From Klebsiella pneumoniae (GTDB lineage Bacteria; Myxococcota_A; UBA796; SXON01): a DNA stretch of 42,456 nucleotides. The notes beneath the pieces were generated by a model. That model ran no database searches, had not been told where the DNA came from, and saw only the letters and a list, made by a program, of their open reading frames with translations. The stretch covers positions 1 to 42,456 of the forward strand of contig CAMAXZ010000036.1 of NCBI GenBank assembly GCA_945862325.1. The letters are read 5' to 3'. Of the stretch, positions 16,835 to 24,254 are shown one piece after another (position 1 is the first letter of the stretch; every line of letters starts with the position of its first letter). Position numbers and translations under genes: made by a program.

Positions 16835-17733
16835 GCGCCGCCGACGATCGTCGCCGCGCCGGTGGCCTCGGCCGCGGGCTCGCGGCGATCCTCGGGGACG
16901 CCGACCCCGCGGAGGCGGCGCCGGGCGCGGCCCCGCGCGACCAGCTCGTACGCGTGTCGGTCGACCAGCTCGAGCCCAACCCGGAGCAGCCGCGCGAGGT
17001 CTTCTCGGAAGCCGCGCTCACCGAGCTCGCGGCCTCGATCCAGGCGCACGGGGTGCTCCTGCCGCTCGTCGCGCGGCGCGGCGATGGCGGCCGCTACGTG
17101 CTGATCGCCGGCGAACGCCGGTGGCGCGCCGCGAAGCTCGCGGGCGTGCCGGACGTCCCCGTGCTCGTGCGCGGCGCCCCGCCGACCCCCGCGGAGATGC
17201 TCGAGCTCGCGCTGATCGAGAACCTGCAGCGCGCCGATCTCGACCCCCTCGAGGCGGCGGCCGGCTACCAACGGCTCATCCAGGCGTACGACCTCACTCA
17301 GGAGCAGGTGGCCCAGCGCGTCGGGAAGGACCGCGCCACCGTCGCCAACGCGCTCCGCCTCCTGAAGATGCCCGAAGAAGGTCGACGCGCGCTTCGGGAA
17401 GGACGGATCACCGCGGGGCACGCCCGCGCGCTCGCGGCCGTCGACGACCCCGCCGCGTTCCGCGTCCTCCTCGCCACGATCATCGCGCAAGACCTCTCCG
17501 TCCGCGCGACGGAGGAGCTCGTCCGCAAGCGGTCGGCGGTCGCCAAGAAGCCGCGTCAGACGTCGCAGGGCACGCTCGACCGCGGATACCAGCGGCTCGC
17601 CGAGGGCCTCGTCCGCGCGATCGGCAACAAGGTCGAGCTCAAGCCGCGGCCCGACGGCAGCGGCCGCGTGCTCATCGAGTGGCACGACCGCGACGACCTC
17701 GAGCGCATCGTGGCGATCCTCAAGGGGCGCTGA
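16831..17733 (+). CDS. parB: Chromosome-partitioning CTPase clamp ParB (Spo0J)
   Basis: 300 aa. The N-terminal peptide RRAGGLGRGLAAIL is the conserved Arg-rich segment that stimulates ParA's ATPase. The CTP-binding ParB/Srx domain contains EPNPEQPREVF and GERRWRAAK; IENLQRADLDPLEAA, the HTH (DLTQEQVAQRVGKDRATVANALRLLKMP) and the C-terminal dimerisation domain follow. It loads at parS (15864-15877) and slides along DNA as a CTP-driven clamp. Its start overlaps the parA stop; the bactofilin gene begins 4 bp after its stop. Confidence 0.97.
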   Translation: MSAADDRRRAGGLGRGLAAILGDADPAEAAPGAAPRDQLVRVSVDQLEPNPEQPREVFSEAALTELAASIQAHGVLLPLVARRGDGGRYVLIAGERRWRAAKLAGVPDVPVLVRGAPPTPAEMLELALIENLQRADLDPLEAAAGYQRLIQAYDLTQEQVAQRVGKDRATVANALRLLKMPEEGRRALREGRITAGHARALAAVDDPAAFRVLLATIIAQDLSVRATEELVRKRSAVAKKPRQTSQGTLDRGYQRLAEGLVRAIGNKVELKPRPDGSGRVLIEWHDRDDLERIVAILKGR

Positions 17734-17737
17734 GGCG

Positions 17738-18070
17738 GTGTCCCGACGCGACGCCCCCCTCGCCGCGCTGCTCGGGCGCGGGGCCGCCTACAGCGGCGAT
17801 CTACGCTTCGAAGGCCGGGTCCGCGTGGACGGCGCGTTCAAGGGCCGCGTGTACACCGAGGACGTCCTGGAGATCGGCGAGGGCGGCGTCGTGGACGGCG
17901 AGATCGACGTCGCGACCTTGATCGTGGCGGGCACCGCCTCCGGTCGCGTGCGCGCGCGCGAGCTCCTCGTGCTCCGGCCGACCGGGGTGCTCCGGGGCAC
18001 CGTCGACGCGGGCGCGCTCGAGGCCCACCCGGGCGGGCGCGTCGACGCGACGCTGAAGGTGGGCGGATGA
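17738..18070 (+). CDS. Bactofilin
   Basis: 110 aa. A central right-handed beta-helix of short repeats (LRFEGRVRVDGAFKGRVYTEDVLEIGEGGVVDGEID onward) flanked by short tails is the DUF583/bactofilin pattern. Bactofilins polymerise without nucleotide; in Myxococcus xanthus some of them position the ParABS machinery near the poles. Its place directly behind parB suggests the same job here. GTG start at 17738, 4 bp after parB; its stop overlaps the ATG of udk. Confidence 0.9.
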   Translation: MSRRDAPLAALLGRGAAYSGDLRFEGRVRVDGAFKGRVYTEDVLEIGEGGVVDGEIDVATLIVAGTASGRVRARELLVLRPTGVLRGTVDAGALEAHPGGRVDATLKVGG

Positions 18071-18663
18071 GCGCGCCGTTCGTCGTCGGTGTGGCGGGCG
18101 GCACCGCCTCGGGCAAGACGACGCTCGCCGAGGGGCTCGCCGAGCGCTGGGGCGCCACGCTCGTGGCGTTCGACCGCTACTACAACCACGGCACCCCCAA
18201 CACCAACTTCGACCACCCCGACGCCTTGGACATCGCGCGGCTCCTCGTCGACCTCGACCACCTCCGCGCCGGTGACCACGCGGATCTGCCGCGCTACGAC
18301 TTCGCCACTCACCGCCGGCAGGCGGCGGTCGATCGTGTCTCGGCGACCCCGATGATCGTCGTCGAAGGCATCCTCCTCCTCGTCGATCCCGCCGTGCGCG
18401 CCCGCCTCGACCTGGCGGTGTTCGTCCACGCCGCCCCCGACGTGCGCCTGATCCGGCGCGTCCGCCGCGACGTCTCGACGCGGGGGCGCACGGTGGAGTC
18501 GGTCTTCGAGCAGTACCTCCGCACCGTCCGCCCGATGCACGACCGCTACGTCGAGCCCTCCCGCGGGCACGCGCATCTTCTCGCCGACGGCGAAGCAGTG
18601 CTCGCCGAAGAGATCGCCCGAGTCGCCGTCCAGATCGAGCAGCGCCGCCCGGCCCCGCGGTAG
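18067..18663 (+). CDS. udk: Uridine kinase family protein
   Basis: 198 aa. The P-loop GGTASGKTT starts at G11, then FDRYYN, NFDHPDALDIARLL and PRYDFATHRR, and VVEGILLL, which together are typical of uridine/cytidine kinase in the phosphoribulokinase superfamily. It phosphorylates uridine or cytidine in pyrimidine salvage. Slightly shorter than E. coli Udk (213 aa). It is the last gene of the parA-parB-bactofilin-udk unit, coupled by ATGA to bactofilin; the link to chromosome segregation is probably only genomic. Confidence 0.9.
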   Translation: MSAPFVVGVAGGTASGKTTLAEGLAERWGATLVAFDRYYNHGTPNTNFDHPDALDIARLLVDLDHLRAGDHADLPRYDFATHRRQAAVDRVSATPMIVVEGILLLVDPAVRARLDLAVFVHAAPDVRLIRRVRRDVSTRGRTVESVFEQYLRTVRPMHDRYVEPSRGHAHLLADGEAVLAEEIARVAVQIEQRRPAPR

Positions 18664-18743
18664 TCCGCACCGCAATTCGACATGCCCGGCACGCCGATGA
18701 CGCTTGGGCGCAATAGTGTGTCGCGGTCGAAACAGGAAACCGG

Positions 18744-21311
18744 ATGTTGAGCCTCGTCGTCCTGCTCGCGCGTGCGGAAGAGCCCGCCGCGCCACCGAAC
18801 GACGCGCCGCCCGCTCCGCCGGCCGAGGCCCCCGCGGCCGAGGCCGCGGCGCCAGTCGGTCCGACGCTGCCGGTCCTCACCTTCCTCGCTCCCGCCAACT
18901 ACCCCCCGGAGGCCCTCGCAGCCGGCGTCGAGGCCGACATCCTCTTGGAGCTCGATGTCGACGCGACGGGCGGAGTCACCGCGGCCCGGGTCGTCACCGG
19001 GGCGGGCGCCGGGTTCGACGAGTCGGCGGTGGCCGCCGCGCGCGGGTTCCGATTCACCCCCGCCACGGACGCGGGGGGCGCGCCCGCGTCGGCGAGGATC
19101 CAGTTCGTCTACCGGTTTCGCGCGGAGAAGGCGGCTCCGCCGTCGGTGTCGGGCGTGCTCACCGACGCCGTGTCGGACCTCCCCTTCGCCGCGACCGAGC
19201 TGCGCGCGGTGGCCGCCGACGGCGTGACCGTCTTCACCGTCACCGACGACGAAGGGCGCTTCGTCCTCTCCGGGCTCGCGCCGGGCAGCTGGACGCTGGT
19301 GGCCGCCCCGCCGGGACACGTCCCCACGACCACCGCGGTCGAGGTGCGCGACGGCGCGGTCGCAGAGGTGGTGCTGCGGGCCGCGCCGGAGGACGAAGCG
19401 CCCATCTCGGCGGAGGTGCTCGACATCGTCGCGGAGCGGCAGTCCGCGGAGGTGACCGAGCGGGTGCTGAGCCAGGAGGAGGTGCGGTTCCTGCCGGGCA
19501 CCGGCGGCGACGTCGTGAAGGCGGTGCAGAACCTCCCCGGGGTCGCGCGCGCGCCGCTCGGGGTCGGGCAGCTCATCATCCGCGGCACCGCGCCCGAAGA
19601 GTCGTTGTACTTCCTCGATGGGGCGCCGATCCCCATCGTGTTCCACTTCTCGGGGCTCAGCACGATCCTCAACGGGGACTTCGTCGCGGAGGTGGCGTAC
19701 CTGCCGTCGAACTACTCGGTTCGCTACGGCGGCGCGCTCGGCGGCCTGGTCGACCTGCGCACGAAGGCCAGCGTGCCCGACGAGTCGGGCGGGTACGTCG
19801 CGCTCGACCTCTACCAGGGCACCGCGTACGTCGAACAGCGGGTGAGCCCGCGCACGGTCATCGAGGCTTCGCTGCGTCGATCGTGGATCGACGCGGTGCT
19901 CACCCCGATCCTGAACGGCGCCGGCGTGTCGATCCGGGCGCCGCAGTACTGGGACGCCCAGGCGCGTGTCCTCCACGAGACGCGCGGCGGCGGCACGGTC
20001 GACGCGCTGTTCCTCTTCTCCGACGACGCCTTCTCGGTGCTCGGCGGCGAAGAGGGCGACGAGTCGGTCGCGATCGGGCTCTCGACCACCTTCGCCAAGC
20101 TCCGCACCCGTTGGCTGCAACCCCTCCCCGGCGACTGGCAGAGCGAGCTCGTGGTCGGCGGCGGCCCCGAGTCGCAGACCTTCGGGTTCAACGGCGACGA
20201 CGAGGCCGCGTACGAGCGCACGTGGGGCTTCAGCGCGCGAGAGGAGCTCCGACGCGACGCGACCAAGGCGCGCCCGCTCGGCTGGCGCTTCGGCGCGGAT
20301 CTGCAAGGCGGCGTGGACTCGTTCCTCTACAACGTGGAGGCGTTCTCGCCGCGCGAGGAGTCCGAGAGCGCCTTCTTCGCGCCCGCCCTCTACGCGGAGC
20401 CGACGATCAAGGTCGGGGCGTTCACCCTGACGCCCGGCGTGCGCTTCGACACGCTCGTGTACGACTTCGGGTTCGCTCGGGCCACGGTCGACCCGCGCCT
20501 CGGCGCGCGTTGGGACCTCAGCCCGCTCACCGCCTTGAAGCTCGGCGTCGGGCGCCACGCGCAGTTTCCGACCTTGCGGCAGCTCTCCCCGGAGGCGGAC
20601 GGCACCGACGACCTTCACGAGGCGTGGGCGATCCAGAGCAGCCTCGGCGTGGTGCAGGAGCTCCCGGCCAACCTCGAGCTCGAGGTCACCGCCTACTACA
20701 ACCGCCTCTTCGACGTGGTCGTCGGCCGAGAGGATCGGTTCCGCTTCTTCTCCGGGCCTCCGCCGAGCGGGCCGTTCGACACCGAGCCCTATGCGAACGC
20801 CGGCAACGGCCGGGTGTGCGGCACCGAGGTCCTGCTCCGCCTGAACGCGCCGCGGACGATCGGCCTGCTCTCCGCCACCTTCTCGAACTCGCAGCGCCAG
20901 GCCCGCGACGGGACCTGGAGCGTGTTCGGGTACGATCAGCCGTACGTCGTCAATGCGCTCGCGTCGCAGGAGCTTCCGAAGCAGTGGCGCGTCGGCGTTC
21001 GTGGTCGTGTTTCGGCCGGCAACCCGTACACCCCGGTCGTCAACCGCGTGTACGACATGGCGGGTCGCGGGTTCATCCCCGTGTACGGCGACCCCAAGAG
21101 CGCGCGGCTCCCGCCGACGTGGAGCGTCGACATCCGAATCGACAAAGAGTGGACGTTCAAGGGATGGTCGTTCACCACCTACCTCGACCTCCAGAACGCC
21201 TTCAACGCGCAGAACCCCGAGGTGATGTCGTGGACCTACGACTACAGCGAGGAGGATCCCATCACGGGCCTGCCGATCATCCCGGCGTTCGGCGTGCGAG
21301 GGGAGTGGTGA
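18744..21311 (+). CDS. TonB-dependent receptor with N-terminal TonB-C domain
   Basis: 855 aa outer-membrane receptor. Order: a short leader (MLSLVVLLARAEE), a Pro/Ala-rich spacer (about 15-45), a TonB C-terminal-like domain (about 47-127: YPPEALAAGVEADILLELDV ... VAAARGFRFTPA), a carboxypeptidase-regulatory-like beta domain (about 133-212), a plug (about 224-340 with VQNLPGVARAPLGVGQLIIRG and YFLDGAPIP), and a barrel ending ...AFGVRGEW with a terminal Trp. The TonB-C domain normally belongs to the inner-membrane energiser, so its fusion to a receptor is noteworthy though recurrent in this phylum. The ATG has AGGAAA upstream. The next gene, a lipoprotein, starts on its stop codon. Confidence 0.92.
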   Translation: MLSLVVLLARAEEPAAPPNDAPPAPPAEAPAAEAAAPVGPTLPVLTFLAPANYPPEALAAGVEADILLELDVDATGGVTAARVVTGAGAGFDESAVAAARGFRFTPATDAGGAPASARIQFVYRFRAEKAAPPSVSGVLTDAVSDLPFAATELRAVAADGVTVFTVTDDEGRFVLSGLAPGSWTLVAAPPGHVPTTTAVEVRDGAVAEVVLRAAPEDEAPISAEVLDIVAERQSAEVTERVLSQEEVRFLPGTGGDVVKAVQNLPGVARAPLGVGQLIIRGTAPEESLYFLDGAPIPIVFHFSGLSTILNGDFVAEVAYLPSNYSVRYGGALGGLVDLRTKASVPDESGGYVALDLYQGTAYVEQRVSPRTVIEASLRRSWIDAVLTPILNGAGVSIRAPQYWDAQARVLHETRGGGTVDALFLFSDDAFSVLGGEEGDESVAIGLSTTFAKLRTRWLQPLPGDWQSELVVGGGPESQTFGFNGDDEAAYERTWGFSAREELRRDATKARPLGWRFGADLQGGVDSFLYNVEAFSPREESESAFFAPALYAEPTIKVGAFTLTPGVRFDTLVYDFGFARATVDPRLGARWDLSPLTALKLGVGRHAQFPTLRQLSPEADGTDDLHEAWAIQSSLGVVQELPANLELEVTAYYNRLFDVVVGREDRFRFFSGPPPSGPFDTEPYANAGNGRVCGTEVLLRLNAPRTIGLLSATFSNSQRQARDGTWSVFGYDQPYVVNALASQELPKQWRVGVRGRVSAGNPYTPVVNRVYDMAGRGFIPVYGDPKSARLPPTWSVDIRIDKEWTFKGWSFTTYLDLQNAFNAQNPEVMSWTYDYSEEDPITGLPIIPAFGVRGEW

Positions 21312-22138
21312 TGCGCGCCATGCCGATCGCGCTGCTGGCCCTCACGGCGTGTGGCGGACCCAACGAGGAGACCCTCGTCGACGAGCTCCGCGTGCTGGCG
21401 ATGGTCGCCGAGCCTCCCGAGGTCGCCCCGGGCGCGGCCGCGGCCGTGGACGTGGTGGTGGCGGACCCCGAAGAATCCGGGGTCGACGTGCTCTTCTGGA
21501 CCTGCGCCTCCCTTGGCGAAGGGTGCCTCGAGCACGCCGCGCCCGGCCTCGGCGCCACGGTCGCGGCCCCGACCGACGGCCACGTGCGGGTCACGCGCAC
21601 GGCGCCGGTCGAGCTGGCCGGTATCGTCGGCGACGGCGTGACGGTCTTGCCGATCCCGATGTACGCGCTGGCCTGCGCGCCCGGCGTGTGCCCGCTCATC
21701 GACGTCGCCGCCACGTCCCCGGCTCCGGGCACCGCCGACGCGGACACCCTCGCGGCGTTCCTCGAGGACCCCTTCACCGGCATGGAGTCCCTCGCATTGA
21801 CAGGGACCTCCCTCGGGTTCTCGCTCCTCAGCGTGTCGACGCGGGTCGAGCCCGTGGTGAACCCCTTGATCGCGCTGCGCGGCGACCCTCCGACGACGAT
21901 CGCGGTCGAAGGCGAGCTTTCGCTCGTGTTCGACACCGGCAGCACCGACGACCTGAACGCCTGGGGCTACGGCACCGCGGGCGGGTTCACCATGCCGTCG
22001 TACGCGCCGGAAGACGACGGCAGCGTGACCCTGAAGTGGATCGCCCCGGTCGAGCCCGGCCTGGTTCGGCTCTGGGTCGTGGTCGTCGGCGAGGCGGGCG
22101 GGAGCGCGGTGTGGGAGGGGCAGGTCACCGTCGAGTAG
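21311..22138 (+). CDS. Receptor-linked lipoprotein
   Basis: 275 aa. The signal MRAMPIALLALTACGG ends in a TAC lipobox, so lipidation is expected. The mature part begins with a segment like ELRVLAMVAEPPEVAPG and contains Ig-like stretches and two Cys-containing loops (WTCASLGEGC, ACAPGVCP). I do not recognise a named family. Its ATG overlaps the receptor's stop (TGATG at 21309-21313), so it is almost certainly a partner of the TonB-dependent receptor, perhaps a surface substrate-binding subunit (inference). An in-frame GTG at 21308 is an alternative start. Confidence 0.82.
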   Translation: MRAMPIALLALTACGGPNEETLVDELRVLAMVAEPPEVAPGAAAAVDVVVADPEESGVDVLFWTCASLGEGCLEHAAPGLGATVAAPTDGHVRVTRTAPVELAGIVGDGVTVLPIPMYALACAPGVCPLIDVAATSPAPGTADADTLAAFLEDPFTGMESLALTGTSLGFSLLSVSTRVEPVVNPLIALRGDPPTTIAVEGELSLVFDTGSTDDLNAWGYGTAGGFTMPSYAPEDDGSVTLKWIAPVEPGLVRLWVVVVGEAGGSAVWEGQVTVE

Positions 22139-22191
22139 GGCCGAGGGGGCGCACGGACGCGGAGCGCGCTACCTTCCGCCAAGGAAAACAC

Positions 22192-22920
22192 ATGCTCATT
22201 CGTGCCCTCACCCGCGTCGTCGTCCCGATCGCCGTCCTCATCCTCGCGTGCGGGCCGCCCGTCCCCAAGGACACCGGCTCCGGCTCCGACGGGGACTCCG
22301 ACTCGGACTCGGACACCGACACGGACACGGACACCGACACCGACACCGACACGGACACCGACTCGGACACCGACGCCGACACCGACACGGACACCGACAC
22401 GGACACCGACACCGACACCGACACGGACGTCGACACGGGCACGCCCCCGCCGGACCGCGACGGTGACGGCTTCGACGCGACGGAGGACTGCGACGACCGC
22501 GACGCCGACGTGTACCCTGGCGCCGACGAAGAGTGCGACAACGGCGTCGACGACAACTGCGACGGGGACGTCGACGAGGGCTGCGACGGCGGCGTGTACA
22601 CGCGCATGGCCGGCACCTTCGAGCTCACGAGCACGTGCGCGTTCGACGTCGAGGGCACCGCGGCGAGCGCGTCGGCGTGCCCGGCGTGCGACTTCGCCTT
22701 CGACTCGACCGCCACGCGCACGTCGGGCACGTGTCTGGAGAGCTTCCCCACCATCCTCGGCTACGACGCGTCGGGCGCCGAGCTGCACTTCTACCTCTAC
22801 TCCGGCGAGCTCGGCCCGTTCCCGGCGGAGCTGGTGCCCGGATCGAGGTTCGACAAGCTCTATTTCGAGGGCCCGTCGGTCAACGGGTACACCTACTCGG
22901 GCCTCCTCTACCTGTACTGA
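22192..22920 (+). CDS. Lipoprotein with Asp-Thr linker and MopE-like motif
   Basis: 242 aa. Lipoprotein signal (VVVPIAVLILACGPP), then a linker of about 55 residues made almost only of DS/DT/DA/DV dipeptides (about 33-86), then the Asp-rich metal-binding motif DRDGDGFDATEDCDDRDADV ... CDNGVDDNCDGDVDEGCD, then a C-terminal beta-rich domain with cysteines (TSTCAF, CPACDF, TCLES). AAGGA lies 7 nt before the ATG. The linker probably lifts the folded head off the outer membrane and may bind calcium. The last 13 bp overlap the convergent metallopeptidase gene. Confidence 0.85.
   Translation: MLIRALTRVVVPIAVLILACGPPVPKDTGSGSDGDSDSDSDTDTDTDTDTDTDTDTDSDTDADTDTDTDTDTDTDTDTDVDTGTPPPDRDGDGFDATEDCDDRDADVYPGADEECDNGVDDNCDGDVDEGCDGGVYTRMAGTFELTSTCAFDVEGTAASASACPACDFAFDSTATRTSGTCLESFPTILGYDASGAELHFYLYSGELGPFPAELVPGSRFDKLYFEGPSVNGYTYSGLLYLY
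22286..22440. repeat. GACACC/GACACG tandem array (Asp-Thr linker)
   Basis: About 25 consecutive 6-bp units of gac-ac(c/g), with gac-tc(c/g) variants at the start and middle, encode the Asp-Thr/Asp-Ser linker of the lipoprotein. The array is long and nearly perfect, so its length is prone to slippage and to assembly error. Confidence 0.9.
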
Positions 22921-24254
22921 CGTCGCCGCGCCGCGACCAACGCCACGAGCCCGAGCCACGCCCCCGCGGGCGTGGACACCGACGCGCACCCGCATCCGCC
23001 CGGCGACTCGCGCTCGGGCGGATCGGCCACGGCCGGCGCGCACGCGCTCACGTCGGCGCCGAGGCACACCCGCAGCTTCGTGCTGTCCTCGGCGCGCGTG
23101 GGGTTGACGCCCACGAGCCAGTGGTCGCCCTCGGGGACGTCCCCGAGGGAGAGCGGCGTCGACGTGGCCGCGAACGTGTGCGTGCCGGGGAGGAGGTCGC
23201 CCTCGGCGTCCATGGGATGCAGGGCGAAGCGGAGCTCCGGCGCGTCCGCCTCGGCCACGAACCACACCTCGCCGCCGCCGTGCTCCAAGCGGTAGTAGGT
23301 CGTGGCGAGGGGGTAGAAGCGATTGTTGTCGTCGATGGCCGCGTCGGCGGAGGCGGCGCGGGGAGGGCCGATGAACGCGGCGAACGGGTAGCTGTCGGCG
23401 GCGCCCGCCAGGCGGCCGGTCGCGAGGTTCCAGCTGGCGAAGGTGGTGAAGTCGTCGGAGAGGTTCCCGCCGTACGCCTCCTCGAGGGCCTCCATGTCGG
23501 CGAGGACGTCGTCCCCCGACTCCGTGGCCTCGAGCAAATCGACGAGGAACGCGTCGCCGTGGCGATTGGAGAGGAACCACCACCAGAGCGCCGTCGCGTA
23601 GGCGAAGGTCGGCACCGGGCCCGTCGGGGGCTTGTCGAGCGAGCGCCCCGCGTCGGACAGGTAGGCGTCGCAGTACGCCAGGAAGTCCTCGTTCTCGGGG
23701 TCGTGGAGGTCTTCCGCCCACACGGCGGTGCCCTCCGCGAACCAAACCGGAGTGTCCGCGTCGTACGCGGCTTGCACGGCGTGGAACAGCTCATGGGAGG
23801 TGAGCACGCGCACCGCGGTGTCGAGGTCGGGGTAGCCGTAGCCCGCGAAGTCGTTCTCCATGACGAAGTAGCCCGAGCACTGTCGAGGAGCGCCCGAGGT
23901 GCAGGACTCCGCCGCGTAGTTTCCGTCCGCGTTCCCCGCGAAGTCCACGAGGTACACGTCCATCGCGTCGGACCCGCCGCGCCCGCCGTCGGCGATGGGC
24001 GGGCGGAAGCCCGTGTCCGCGAACGTCACGAGCGCGGCCTCGGCGCTCGCCGCGACGAGCGCCGGAAAGTCGGGGACGCCGTCGGCGTCGGTGTCGTCGA
24101 GCAGGGTGAGGTTGGGGCCGTCGACGGAGTACCACACGCGCACGGCGCCGCCCGGCCCGTCGAGGCTCACGACCACGTCGGCGGCATCGAAAGAGAACAT
24201 GCCGCCGTCGGTGGGGCGCGCGAGGGCGAGCGCCGGGAGGAGGACGAGGATCAT
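22908..24254 (-). CDS. Secreted zinc metallopeptidase with MYXO-CTERM-like tail
   Basis: 448 aa. Signal peptide MILVLLPALALARP. The zinc motif HELFH is at 154-158, with E174 in WFAEGTAVWAED as the likely third ligand; this arrangement matches the MXAN_6640-type putative metalloproteases. A calcium-like DDTDADGVPDFP segment lies near 53-63. The C-terminus GGCGCASVSTPAGAWLGLVALVAARRR has cysteines, a hydrophobic helix and an Arg cluster, i.e. a MYXO-CTERM-like sorting signal that anchors proteins on the cell surface. The ATG overlaps the stop of the upstream subtilase (ATGA at 24251-24254). The 3' end overlaps the lipoprotein gene by 13 bp. Confidence 0.85.
   Translation of the reverse strand: MILVLLPALALARPTDGGMFSFDAADVVVSLDGPGGAVRVWYSVDGPNLTLLDDTDADGVPDFPALVAASAEAALVTFADTGFRPPIADGGRGGSDAMDVYLVDFAGNADGNYAAESCTSGAPRQCSGYFVMENDFAGYGYPDLDTAVRVLTSHELFHAVQAAYDADTPVWFAEGTAVWAEDLHDPENEDFLAYCDAYLSDAGRSLDKPPTGPVPTFAYATALWWWFLSNRHGDAFLVDLLEATESGDDVLADMEALEEAYGGNLSDDFTTFASWNLATGRLAGAADSYPFAAFIGPPRAASADAAIDDNNRFYPLATTYYRLEHGGGEVWFVAEADAPELRFALHPMDAEGDLLPGTHTFAATSTPLSLGDVPEGDHWLVGVNPTRAEDSTKLRVCLGADVSACAPAVADPPERESPGGCGCASVSTPAGAWLGLVALVAARRRQYR

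Noticed and set aside
22286..22440. CRISPR-like regularity
   Set aside because: The units are contiguous 6-bp codon pairs with no spacers; it is a coding Asp-Thr linker.
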